Assembly (NCBI GenBank): GCA_036559125.1
Contig: DATBTT010000024.1
Coordinates: 1 to 28,260, forward strand
DNA length: 28,260 bases
Direction: 5' to 3'
Source of the DNA: JALYTZ01 sp036559125
GTDB lineage: Bacteria; Vulcanimicrobiota; Vulcanimicrobiia; Vulcanimicrobiales; Vulcanimicrobiaceae
Positions 7,426 to 14,821 of the stretch are shown here, one piece after another. A program made the translations under genes and the position numbers. How positions within the stretch are numbered: the stretch's first letter is position 1; every line of letters begins with the position of its first letter. A model generated the notes under the pieces. That model did not search any database. It was not told where the DNA came from and saw only the letters and a program-made list of their open reading frames with translations.

Positions 7426-8319
7426 ATGGCCGTTATCGATCGTTTGCTCTCCCCGGACTCCTCGTTCCAAAGACGCTTTTTCTTCCTCGCCAAGCGCTTC
7501 GTCGCGGGTGAAACGATCGAATCCGCGATCGAAGCGGTTCGTAGCCTCAACGCGCAGGGCATGACGGCAACGCTGGATTTTCTGGGTGAAGACGTTCTCG
7601 AGCGCGCCGCGGCGCTAAAAACGCGCGACACCTACTTTGCGATGCTCGACGCGATTGCCGTTTCCGGCGTCGACTCGAACGTGTCGATCAAATTGACCGC
7701 GATGGGTTTGTCGATCGACGAAGATTTCGCGTTGGAGAATCTCGCGAGCATTCTGGAGCATGCACGCGCCAACCCCGACCCTTTCGTTCGAATCGATATG
7801 GAAGGTTCGGCGGTCACCGAGAGCACGCTGCGCATCTTCGAGCGCGCGTTTGCCAAGCACGATAACGTGGGGGCGGTCCTCCAGGCATATCTCAAGCGGA
7901 CCGCGCGCGACGTCGAGAATGCGATTCGTCTCGGCGCGCGAGTTCGTCTGTGCAAAGGCGCCTACAGCGAGCCTGCGGAGATCGCAATCAAGGACATGCC
8001 CGATATCCGGCAAGCGTATCTCGAACAGGCGCAGGCGCTGCTCGTGCGCGGCAACTATCCCGGCATCGCGACACACGACGTGCGCTTGATCGAGTCCGTC
8101 AAGCAGTTTGCAAAGGCCGGCGGCATATCGCCGGACCGTTTCGAATTCCAAATGTTGTACGGGATTCGCCCCGAAGTGCAGCGCCAACTCGTGGCCGAGG
8201 GCTATCGCCTGCGCATCTACGTTCCGTTCGGAACGCATTGGGCCGGATATTTCTACCGCCGCATTGCCGAACGCAAAGAGAACGCGCTCTTCGTGCTGAC
8301 CTCGATCTTTTCGAAGTAG
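7426..8319 (+). CDS. Proline dehydrogenase (monofunctional)
   Basis: FAD-dependent oxidation of L-proline to delta-1-pyrroline-5-carboxylate, the first step of proline catabolism. At 297 aa it matches the short, single-domain enzymes of Thermus and Bacillus rather than the long bifunctional PutA. Features in order: VSIKLTAMG (barrel strand with the conserved Lys), VRIDMEGS, LCKGAYSEP, THD, FEFQMLYGIRPE (about 239-250), YVPFGTHWAGYFYRRIAER near the C-terminus, which holds the Arg-Arg proline-carboxylate clamp. It starts 12 bases after the permease stop. No pyrroline-5-carboxylate dehydrogenase gene is present. dtd follows eight bases after its stop. Confidence 0.93.
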   Translation: MAVIDRLLSPDSSFQRRFFFLAKRFVAGETIESAIEAVRSLNAQGMTATLDFLGEDVLERAAALKTRDTYFAMLDAIAVSGVDSNVSIKLTAMGLSIDEDFALENLASILEHARANPDPFVRIDMEGSAVTESTLRIFERAFAKHDNVGAVLQAYLKRTARDVENAIRLGARVRLCKGAYSEPAEIAIKDMPDIRQAYLEQAQALLVRGNYPGIATHDVRLIESVKQFAKAGGISPDRFEFQMLYGIRPEVQRQLVAEGYRLRIYVPFGTHWAGYFYRRIAERKENALFVLTSIFSK

Positions 8320-8327
8320 TTCGGCGC

Positions 8328-8777
8328 GTGCGAGCGGTCGTTCAACGAGTCTCGCACGCTTCGGTGAGCGTTGACGGCAACGTTACCGGCTCGATTTCAC
8401 GAGGTCTGGTGGTGCTGCTCGGCGTGGAAATCGGCGACGGCGAAGACGCCGCGAAGCAAATCGCCGAGAAAATCCTGAACCTGCGCGTTTTCCCCGACGG
8501 CACGGAGTTGATGAACCGAAGCATCCGCGATGTCGCCGGCAGCGTGCTGCTCGTGTCCCAATTCACGCTGCTAGGCGACGCGCGCAAAGGACGCCGCCCA
8601 TCGTTCATTCGCGCGGCACGCGAAGAAGCCGCAAAGCCGCTCTACGAATTGGTCGGCGCGCTGATCGAACGCGCAGGCACCTCCGTCTCGTACGGCATTT
8701 TTGGCGCACACATGAACGTCGTGCTCGTCAACGACGGTCCCGTAACCATCCTCCTGGACACAAACAAAGTATTCTAG
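8328..8777 (+). CDS. dtd: D-aminoacyl-tRNA deacylase
   Basis: A 149-aa homodimeric proofreading enzyme that removes D-amino acids (and mischarged glycine) from tRNA. It carries the N-terminal strand MRAVVQRVSHASVSVDG, the catalytic SQFTLLGD motif (77-84), RRPSF, and the Gly-cisPro motif in NDGPVT (G137-P138) that excludes L-amino acids. Length and start agree with the family. The start is GTG 8328, eight bases after the proline dehydrogenase stop. There is no clear ribosome binding site, so translation is probably coupled to the upstream gene. It converges on the lipoprotein gene at 8795. Confidence 0.93.
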   Translation: MRAVVQRVSHASVSVDGNVTGSISRGLVVLLGVEIGDGEDAAKQIAEKILNLRVFPDGTELMNRSIRDVAGSVLLVSQFTLLGDARKGRRPSFIRAAREEAAKPLYELVGALIERAGTSVSYGIFGAHMNVVLVNDGPVTILLDTNKVF

Positions 8778-8794
8778 CCTATTCGAAGGCGGCG

Positions 8795-9184
8795 TCAGTG
8801 CACCGGTGGTAGATCGGCGGTGGTTCCGTCTAAATAGTCGAGATGCGTTGCGGTGCATTTCATGGCTCGCCCGCGAACCGGCGATTTTGCGTTGACGGGT
8901 TGAAAAGTGACGATTTGCGTTTGTCCCGGATCGAGCTCGCGAGCGAGTTTGGCCTCTGCGACGAAATGGCTGTAGGTAAAATCGCTATAGAAATCCACCG
9001 TCACGCGCACGCCGCGGATGGGTACGCGCGCATCGCTGTGGACGCGAGCATCGAGGACGAAACTCTTTCCCGAAACGACCGCATCGCATTGACGCACCGT
9101 CACGGGCAGTTGCGGTTGATGCGCGCACGAAGCTAGAAGTAGTGTCGCACCGGCGGCCAACGTACGCAGCGCGCGCTTATTCAT
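8795..9184 (-). CDS. Small lipoprotein of unknown function
   Basis: A 129-aa exported protein with a basic N-terminus, hydrophobic segment and lipobox LLASC, so lipidation at C20 is expected. The mature part looks like one beta-rich domain: DARVHSDARVPIRGVRVTVDFYSDF is reminiscent of an immunoglobulin-like or FxLYD-type domain, with two further cysteines. I do not recognise a named family. The ATG overlaps the stop of the HEAT/cyclophilin gene by four bases, so the two are translationally coupled and may act together at the cell envelope. Confidence 0.75.
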   Translation of the reverse strand: MNKRALRTLAAGATLLLASCAHQPQLPVTVRQCDAVVSGKSFVLDARVHSDARVPIRGVRVTVDFYSDFTYSHFVAEAKLARELDPGQTQIVTFQPVNAKSPVRGRAMKCTATHLDYLDGTTADLPPVH

Positions 9185-10656
9185 TGCGACGTGTCCGCGA
9201 TGCGCTCGATGCGAACGATTTTGTCGGACTCTATCAAACGTCCAAGCACGCCGGTCCCACCGATCACTCGCCCGAATACGGTGAAGTCACGATCGAGATG
9301 AAGTTGCGGTGAAAGCGTGATGTAGAACTCGGATCCGGCCGAGTCGCGAATCGCGTGCGCGTCGGGAGGATCGGTGTAGTTGAGCCCCATCGAAATAACG
9401 TACGCGTCTTGTTCGATCGGATTTTCTTCGGCGCCGATTGAATATTTGACGTCGCTATTGCCGTCGGTTCCACCCCCGGTCTGCACCACGAAATCGGGAA
9501 CTATTCTAAACCACGGATTGTCGTCATAGTAACCGCGGTTGGCTAAGTTTAGGAAATTTTCTACCGTCAGCGGCGCCCACTCCGGGTAGAGCTCGACGTA
9601 TACGTTACCTTTGGTGGTGACGATGCGCAGACGCGGGTGCGGACCGGCGGCCGGTCCGGTGAACGCAGCGACCGTTGACGGATCTAGTTTGGGCCGTTCG
9701 ATCGCCTCCTGGGGCTGCGGCGCTGCCGGGGACATCGTATCCGGCGTGCGCGGCAACGCGGGGAGGTTTGCCAACGGGTCGGTTTGCACGGCCGGAATGC
9801 GAACTCCGTCCGCAATCGCCTTGAGGTGATCGGTCGCTGGTTCTTTACGCAACGCTTTTATGGATTCGACGGCCTGCTCTTGCACGCGCCACGAGGAATC
9901 GTGGAGCATAGGCTGCAGCGATGCGACGGCGTCGGGGTTCTTCACGCGTCCCAGAGCGCGGACGGCTTCGACGCGAACGAGCTCGTTGCGATCGCGCAAC
10001 GCCCCGACGAGTAGCGTGCGCGGAACCGCAACCGGGTAGCCTCGATAGATCGACCACATGATGTGCCAGCGTACCGTGGCATCCCGCTCGCGCGCGAACG
10101 CCGCCGCTAAGGCACGCGCGCCTTCATTGCGAGCGCCGCCATCCTTGAACGCCTCGATCGCCGTCGCCGCCCGCGACCGCACGACCGGGCTTGGCTGCCG
10201 CGTGAGATCCGTGGCAAGCACGCGCGCTGCCGCCATTTCGTTGACGCGGGAGAAGGCTTTGGCGGCCTCGAGACGACCCGCTGCATCGTACGCCGCGAGG
10301 CGAACCGCATCGCTCCGATCTAAAAGCGCGGCCAGCACGTCGCTCTGCACGTATGGCGAGCCGATAAGCCCGAGGGCATAGACGCTCATCGCGCGCAAGC
10401 CCGTGTCACGATCCCGCAGGTGCGCGCGTAAGAGAGGTATGCCGGCTCGCTGCTTGGTGCGCCCGATCGCGAGGGCCGCGCGAATGGCCACCAAACGGTC
10501 GTGCCCATTGAGAAAAGCGCCGAGGCGGTCGCCCCCAAGGGAACGCGATTGTTCCAACTGGTCGATCTGGACGTATGGGCTGGGCGGAGCCGCCGCCCCG
10601 AGGAGAAGCAAGATAGCACTCGCCTGGAGCAGCGAGGAAAGCACGCGCTTAACCAA
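9181..10656 (-). CDS. Exported HEAT-repeat / cyclophilin-type peptidyl-prolyl isomerase fusion
   Basis: A 491-aa protein with an N-terminal signal peptide (hydrophobic segment about 6-22). About residues 40-280 are HEAT-like helical repeats (VAIRAALAIGR, GLRAMSVYALGLIG, VRVEAVRALGRVKNP). A Pro-rich linker covers about 285-335. The C-terminal cyclophilin domain (about 343-487) has family motifs YVELYPEWAPLTVENFLNLA, WFRIVPDFVVQTGG, GSEFYITLSPQLHLDRDFTVFGRVIGG. Cyclophilins catalyse cis-trans isomerisation of proline peptide bonds; the catalytic Arg is kept in FRIVPDF. The start is TTG at 10656; a GTG four codons later is the alternative. The lipoprotein gene overlaps its end. Confidence 0.85.
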   Translation of the reverse strand: MVKRVLSSLLQASAILLLLGAAAPPSPYVQIDQLEQSRSLGGDRLGAFLNGHDRLVAIRAALAIGRTKQRAGIPLLRAHLRDRDTGLRAMSVYALGLIGSPYVQSDVLAALLDRSDAVRLAAYDAAGRLEAAKAFSRVNEMAAARVLATDLTRQPSPVVRSRAATAIEAFKDGGARNEGARALAAAFARERDATVRWHIMWSIYRGYPVAVPRTLLVGALRDRNELVRVEAVRALGRVKNPDAVASLQPMLHDSSWRVQEQAVESIKALRKEPATDHLKAIADGVRIPAVQTDPLANLPALPRTPDTMSPAAPQPQEAIERPKLDPSTVAAFTGPAAGPHPRLRIVTTKGNVYVELYPEWAPLTVENFLNLANRGYYDDNPWFRIVPDFVVQTGGGTDGNSDVKYSIGAEENPIEQDAYVISMGLNYTDPPDAHAIRDSAGSEFYITLSPQLHLDRDFTVFGRVIGGTGVLGRLIESDKIVRIERIADTSQ

Positions 10657-10684
10657 ATTGGTACCAACTTTCTCGGTCGAACTT

Positions 10685-10697
10685 GCGTTCTAGTATA
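10685..10697 (-). promoter_or_regulatory. Possible -10 box for the HEAT/cyclophilin gene
   Basis: TATACT on the minus strand (complement of 10692-10697) lies about 36 bases upstream of the TTG start, in the 99-base gap between divergent genes. I see no good -35 match, so this is a weak candidate. Confidence 0.25.
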
Positions 10698-10755
10698 TGG
10701 AGCATGAGATTGCCGTCCTTCTGGGGCGGCGCAAAGAACCGAGGTTACAATCCAA

Positions 10756-11121
10756 ATGAGCACCCCCAACAGCCCTCAGCCCAAGAAGCCCGGGGGCGGA
10801 ATGACCGTCCGCGAGGCCGGACAAAAGGGCGGCGAGACCGTCAAGAAAAAATACGGCCCGGAATTTTACGAGATGATCGGGCGTAAAGGCGGTCAAGCGA
10901 CCAAAGAAGCGCACGGCCATGCGTTTTACGAACAAATCGGTAAGAAGGGCGGTAAGAAAGGTGGCGAGGCGACTCGCGACCGTTACGGCCCCAATTTCTA
11001 CGAACAGATCGGACAAAAAGGTGGCCAAAAAGTCAAACAGCTCATCGAAGAAGGCAAGCGTGCCGCGGCCGCGGCCGCCCAAACGGCTGCCGACGCCGAA
11101 GAGCAAAAACGCGCGAGCTAA
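10756..11121 (+). CDS. KGG-repeat (LEA group 1 / GsiB-like) stress protein
   Basis: A 121-aa highly hydrophilic, Gly/Lys-rich protein. Three to four repeats of about 20 residues, each built as G-[QRK]-KGG-x5-7-YGPxFYExI, cover residues 22-92 and correspond to the KGG motif of Em-like/LEA group 1 proteins and Bacillus GsiB. An Ala-rich tail follows (six alanines after GKR). Such proteins are disordered and linked to desiccation or general stress. The ATG at 10756 has a GAGG 11 bases upstream. The end overlaps the next gene in another frame. The adjacent HEAT/cyclophilin gene is divergent. Confidence 0.85.
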   Translation: MSTPNSPQPKKPGGGMTVREAGQKGGETVKKKYGPEFYEMIGRKGGQATKEAHGHAFYEQIGKKGGKKGGEATRDRYGPNFYEQIGQKGGQKVKQLIEEGKRAAAAAAQTAADAEEQKRAS

Positions 11122-11902
11122 CCGCTCGCGCGTCGTCCTCCTCGCGGTGGCGGCGGGGGCGATTGCAATCTTCGCAGGCGGCCCCCACAAGGCCCTGGCA
11201 ATCGTAACCGCAACGCCCGCTCCGTCGGCCACCACGGCGCCGTTCGCGACGCACCTCGCTCCCAACGCGACGCTTCTTCCGCCGGAATCGAGCCTCTTTT
11301 TCGTGTTGGATGAGACCATCAATTCCAAGAACTCGAAGGCTGGAAGCATGGTGCGCGCGCATCTTCGCGAGCCACTGGTGATCGACGGCGTGACGGTCGC
11401 TGCCAAAAACGCTCCCGTGCAAATCGAAGTGGTCCAGACGCGGGGAGCGCAGATGGGCAACGTCGCCGGATCGGTGGAGATATATTTCGAACCTTTCACA
11501 CTGGCGAACGGCAAGCAGTTACCTCTTCACACTCCTACGGCGCACATAGATCCGCACATGAGCACCGGCCAGTACAACACGCGGGCGCTGGGCGATACCG
11601 CCGCCGATATCTTCATCCCGTACCACTACATGTATCACATCTTGCGCAAGGGCCAGCAGGTCGATCTGCGGCCGGGCACCGTGATTCGCGCCCGAACGGC
11701 CGCCGCGATTGCCGTCAATAATGGAGCAATCTCGCTCGCGACGCCGGCGCCGTTCACCTATTCGGTGGATAAGCCGCACGCGGACTTCGCACCCGTACCC
11801 CTGGCGACGCCTCGGGATAATCCCTTACCGGCGCCGAAGGCCACCGCAAGTCCGAGTCCGAGCCCGAGTCCGAGCCCGGCGACGACCCCATCACCACACT
11901 AG
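11060..11902 (+). CDS. Exported protein of unknown function with Ser-Pro tail
   Basis: About 280 aa. The reading frame is open far upstream inside the KGG gene, but no ATG suits; GTG 11060 has GAAGAAGG five bases before it and yields a basic N-terminus, then a hydrophobic helix (VVLLAVAAGAIAIFAGG). A GTG inside that helix is a weaker alternative. The mature part is beta-rich: SSLFFVLDETINSKNSKAGS, then VRAHLREPLVIDGVTVAAK and SVEIYFEPFTLANGKQLPL, a pattern seen in cell-envelope proteins of soil bacteria. The C-terminus is a low-complexity Pro/Ser/Thr tail with SPSPSPSP. If GTG 11060 is right, it overlaps the preceding gene by 62 bases in a different frame. Function unknown. Confidence 0.65.
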   Translation: MPRPRPPKRLPTPKSKNARANRSRVVLLAVAAGAIAIFAGGPHKALAIVTATPAPSATTAPFATHLAPNATLLPPESSLFFVLDETINSKNSKAGSMVRAHLREPLVIDGVTVAAKNAPVQIEVVQTRGAQMGNVAGSVEIYFEPFTLANGKQLPLHTPTAHIDPHMSTGQYNTRALGDTAADIFIPYHYMYHILRKGQQVDLRPGTVIRARTAAAIAVNNGAISLATPAPFTYSVDKPHADFAPVPLATPRDNPLPAPKATASPSPSPSPSPATTPSPH

Positions 11903-11922
11903 AGAACGGAGTGGAACAGACC

Positions 11923-12597
11923 ATGAAACGTGTGCTCTTTGCGCTCGCGCTGCTTGCGTTTGGCGCAGGTTCGTTTACGACCGGCGGGGCCGCCGTCAAG
12001 AAACTCTCGGATAAACCGGCCGGTCCCGAGGTAGCTTTTGTTCAGGGCATCCAGACCGATCTCGGGACGCGCTTCGCCACGGCAGCCGACGCCGAGAAAG
12101 CCGGCTACTTCCGCTACAGCAATGAAGACGACACGGGTGCCATCAGCTACGCGAATTTGCAATGGACGAGCGCGGACGCACAACACCCGAGCCAGCTTTG
12201 GTACGACGTAAACGGGAAACTGCTCGGCGCGGACTTTTCCGTTCCGGCTACCGACAAACTCACGCGACCGCACCTATGGGGAATCAATCCGCTTCGTTGG
12301 CAACACTTCGGCGCGCACGTTCATTACGTGACGACCGACGCGTCGGGGAAACCGGTATACGGTCACGCGACGAGTGTCGCAAAGTTTACCGCAGCCGGCG
12401 GCAATGCGAAGGATCCCAAGCCTGAGACGCTCGTGAAAATGGGCCTCGCGAAGGATGCATCGCAGGTGAAGCAAGTCTTTCTGTTCCCGCAAGTTTGGGA
12501 TCTCATCGTTTGGGTCAAACCCAATCCCAACGGCGCCTTCGCCGATAAAAATCCACTCGTCCACCCATCCAAAAACGCCGAAACCGGCAGCATGTAG
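11923..12597 (+). CDS. Exported protein of unknown function
   Basis: A 224-aa protein with a clear signal peptide (MKRVLFALALLAFGAGSFTTGGAA). ATG 11923 has GGAG 11 bases upstream (11908-11911); a GTG at 11911 is possible but would put acidic residues first. The mature domain is rich in aromatic residues and contains WGINPLRWQHFGAHVHYV, with three histidines close together, and VWDLIVWVKPNPNGAFAD near the end. I do not recognise the family; metal binding by the His cluster is only a thought. It lies 20 bases after the preceding exported protein and ends three bases before a repeat cluster. Confidence 0.75.
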   Translation: MKRVLFALALLAFGAGSFTTGGAAVKKLSDKPAGPEVAFVQGIQTDLGTRFATAADAEKAGYFRYSNEDDTGAISYANLQWTSADAQHPSQLWYDVNGKLLGADFSVPATDKLTRPHLWGINPLRWQHFGAHVHYVTTDASGKPVYGHATSVAKFTAAGGNAKDPKPETLVKMGLAKDASQVKQVFLFPQVWDLIVWVKPNPNGAFADKNPLVHPSKNAETGSM

Positions 12598-12600
12598 CCA

Positions 12601-12823
12601 CCCTTCGACAAGCTCAGGGTGACGAACCGCGAGCGACCTCCCCCGTCGTCAATCTGAGCCTGTCGAAGCACGAGCCTGTCGAGTGCACGGCCCTTCGACA
12701 AGCTCGTGACGGAGCGCGAGCCACCTCCCGACAGAACGCGCGCCGCCCCCGCCGTCATGCTGAGCCTGTCGAAGCACGGCCCTGTCGAGTGCACGGCCCT
12801 TCGACAAGCTCAGGGTGACGGAG
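12601..12823. repeat. Cluster of short palindromic repeats, locus 1
   Basis: Fills the 235-base gap between two convergent genes. The core TTCGACAAGCTC occurs in one orientation at about 12604, 12694 and 12800, and as its near-complement GAGCCTGTCGAA/G at about 12657, 12672 and 12762. Neighbouring opposite copies can fold into hairpins (for example 12672 with 12694). Flanks such as GGGTGACG and CATGCTGAG recur. No open frame here looks like a gene. The same family appears at two other loci in the window. Confidence 0.85.
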
Positions 12824-12832
12824 CGGGGTGGG

Positions 12833-13495
12833 TTACTTGGTGCAGTATTTTTCGGCTTCGTCGATGGCGAGATCGCCGGCTTTGTCTTCGGCGTCGCCGA
12901 TTACGTCTCGCTGACCGTCGAAGCGTAAATACGACTTCGTGCTCTTCATGTCGGCGGGCAGTTGCATGTCGGCGAGTTCGCCGCGCGCGTCGGTCGGATC
13001 GACGTTGCTCGTGTCGGTCTGCATCATGGCCTGCACGACCCCGAGAAGATCGGTCGCGAGTTGCTTCTGCTTGTCGTACGCGCGTTGCAACTCTTGCGCG
13101 AGTTGATGCATCTCCTGACGCGCGCCCGCGTCCTTCGTCAACGCTTCGCCCGCCCGCAACTGATTGATCTGCGTCTGCATGAACGGCAGATTCTTCTGCA
13201 GGTCGTCCACGTACTTGGTCAGCTTCGCGCGTTCGGCGCCGAAGCGAATCGCGAAATCGGGTTTGTGAAAGATGGAGTCGATATCGTCCAGCGAGACGCT
13301 CACCGAGTCCAGCGTGCGATCGTTGACGAGCATGGGCTGTACGGCGCCGTTGAAGTGCGCCGCAAAAGCCGTGCAGTACGGCGTCGACTTGACGGTGGCA
13401 ATCGTCCGAAGGGGCGTCGCGCTCGGCGACGGAACCGGGCCGGGGGTCGCCGGGGCCACGATGGTCGCGAGAAGGACGGCGAAAGGCAGAATCAT
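12833..13495 (-). CDS. Exported protein of unknown function, partly coiled-coil
   Basis: A 220-aa protein with a signal peptide (MILPFAVLLATIVA), then a Pro/Ser/Thr-rich stretch (PATPGPVPSPSATP). Residues of about 85-160 are helical and Gln/Lys/Ala-rich (TKYVDDLQKNLPFMQTQINQL, MHQLAQELQRAYDKQKQLATDLL), so a coiled coil is likely. One Cys lies near residue 41 and one near the C-terminus (EKYCTK), possibly forming a disulfide. The start is ATG 13495; GTG 13498 is directly before it. It is downstream of rpoD beyond a hairpin. No family recognised. Confidence 0.7.
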   Translation of the reverse strand: MILPFAVLLATIVAPATPGPVPSPSATPLRTIATVKSTPYCTAFAAHFNGAVQPMLVNDRTLDSVSVSLDDIDSIFHKPDFAIRFGAERAKLTKYVDDLQKNLPFMQTQINQLRAGEALTKDAGARQEMHQLAQELQRAYDKQKQLATDLLGVVQAMMQTDTSNVDPTDARGELADMQLPADMKSTKSYLRFDGQRDVIGDAEDKAGDLAIDEAEKYCTK

Positions 13496-13507
13496 CACGG
13501 AAGAGAC

Positions 13508-13531
13508 AACGAGGAGCGAAGGCTCCTCGTT
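13508..13531 (-). terminator. Hairpin downstream of rpoD
   Basis: A perfect 10-bp stem AACGAGGAGC/GCTCCTCGTT with a four-base loop lies seven bases after the rpoD stop codon and 12 bases before the next start. The following bases (GTCTCTTCC on the minus strand) are pyrimidine-rich but not a T-run, so termination may be partial, or the hairpin may protect the rpoD transcript end. Confidence 0.6.
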
Positions 13532-13538
13532 ACGGTGG

Positions 13539-14726
13539 TCACTCGTTGCTCCAATAATCCTTGAGCGCCTTGCCGCGCGAGGGATGCCGCAACTTCCGTA
13601 ACGCCTTGGCTTCGATTTGCCGGATCCGTTCGCGGGTGACGCCGAACTCCTGACCGACTTCTTCGAGCGTCCGCTGATGACCGTCCTCGAGTCCGAAGCG
13701 AAGCACGAGCACTTTGCGCTCGCGCTCGGTAAGGTTTTGGAGCACGTCCTGCATCTTTTCCTTGAGCAGCATCACCGACGCGGCTTCGGCCGGCGCCACC
13801 GCTTCTTGGTCTTCGATGAAATCGCCCAGGTGCGAGTCTTCTTCTTCGCCGATCGGCGTCTCGAGCGAAATCGGCTCCTGACTGATCTTGATGACCTCGC
13901 GCACCTTCTCGGGCGTGAGCCCCATCTCGGCAGCGATTTCCTCGACGGACGGATCGCGACCCAACTCTTGTAAAAGTTGCCGGGAGATTTTTATGAGACG
14001 GTTGATCGTCTCAACCATGTGCACTGGAATGCGAATCGTACGCGCCTGATCGGCGAGTGCCCGGGTGATCGCTTGGCGGATCCACCATGTGGCGTACGTA
14101 GAAAACTTGTACCCTTTGCGGTAGTCGAATTTCTCGACCGCGCGAATCAGGCCCAAGTTACCCTCCTGAATCAAATCCAGAAAGAGCATGCCGCGGCCGA
14201 CGTACTTCTTCGCAATGGACACGACGAGTCGAAGATTCGCTTCGGTCAGTTGACGTTTCGATTCTTCGCCGCCCGTGATCACGAGCTGATCGGACGTGCC
14301 GTTCTTGAGTAATTCCTTTTCGCCGGCTTCGATGCTCATGGCGAGGCGCTTCTCATCGTCCATGGAGAGGAGCGGAACGCGGCCGATCTCCTTGAGGTAC
14401 ATGCGAACGGGATCGTCCAGCGCGAGCCCCGCCGGAATGACTTCTTCAGCCGGTTCGTCTTCAGACTCCGGTTTCTCGTCCTCTTGTTCCTCGACGACGT
14501 CAATACCCAAGCCGTTAAGCTCGGTCATGAGATCCTCAAAGATCTCCGCTTCATTGGCCTCTTCGCGACTCTCGACGTAACGTCCGACTTCGGTATTGAT
14601 GTCGTCGATCGTTACCGAGCCGCGCTTCTTGCCGCGCTCTATGAGTTTTTTCTTGATTTCTTCGAGCGTCAGAACGGGTTGTTCGGCCGTTGCTGCGCCG
14701 CCTGCGGTTGCTTTTTTACGTGCCAT
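13539..14726 (-). CDS. rpoD: RNA polymerase primary sigma factor (SigA/RpoD)
   Basis: Housekeeping sigma-70 factor of 395 aa that directs RNA polymerase to promoters. Order: a short acidic N-terminal region with LEEIKKKLIERGKKRGSVTIDDI (region 1.1-like), region 1.2 (DDPVRMYLKEIGRVPLL), region 2 with the -10-reading segment FDYRKGYKFSTYATWWIRQAI, region 3 (EEIAAEMGLTPEKVREV), and region 4 with the -35-reading helix-turn-helix RTLEEVGQEFGVTRERIRQIE. The gap between 1.2 and 2.1 is short, as in SigA. ATG 14726 has GGAG five bases upstream; a GTG at 14741 would extend it by five residues. It follows dnaG by 95 bases, as in the classic macromolecular-synthesis operon. Confidence 0.97.
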   Translation of the reverse strand: MARKKATAGGAATAEQPVLTLEEIKKKLIERGKKRGSVTIDDINTEVGRYVESREEANEAEIFEDLMTELNGLGIDVVEEQEDEKPESEDEPAEEVIPAGLALDDPVRMYLKEIGRVPLLSMDDEKRLAMSIEAGEKELLKNGTSDQLVITGGEESKRQLTEANLRLVVSIAKKYVGRGMLFLDLIQEGNLGLIRAVEKFDYRKGYKFSTYATWWIRQAITRALADQARTIRIPVHMVETINRLIKISRQLLQELGRDPSVEEIAAEMGLTPEKVREVIKISQEPISLETPIGEEEDSHLGDFIEDQEAVAPAEAASVMLLKEKMQDVLQNLTERERKVLVLRFGLEDGHQRTLEEVGQEFGVTRERIRQIEAKALRKLRHPSRGKALKDYWSNE

Positions 14727-14821
14727 ATGTGCTCCACTCACCTCCCCTCTGGTTGAAATCGCTCTCGAGCTCCATGGTTTGATGTCTGCGGTCGTATGCG
14801 GTATTGATGTTTTCCGGTTTT

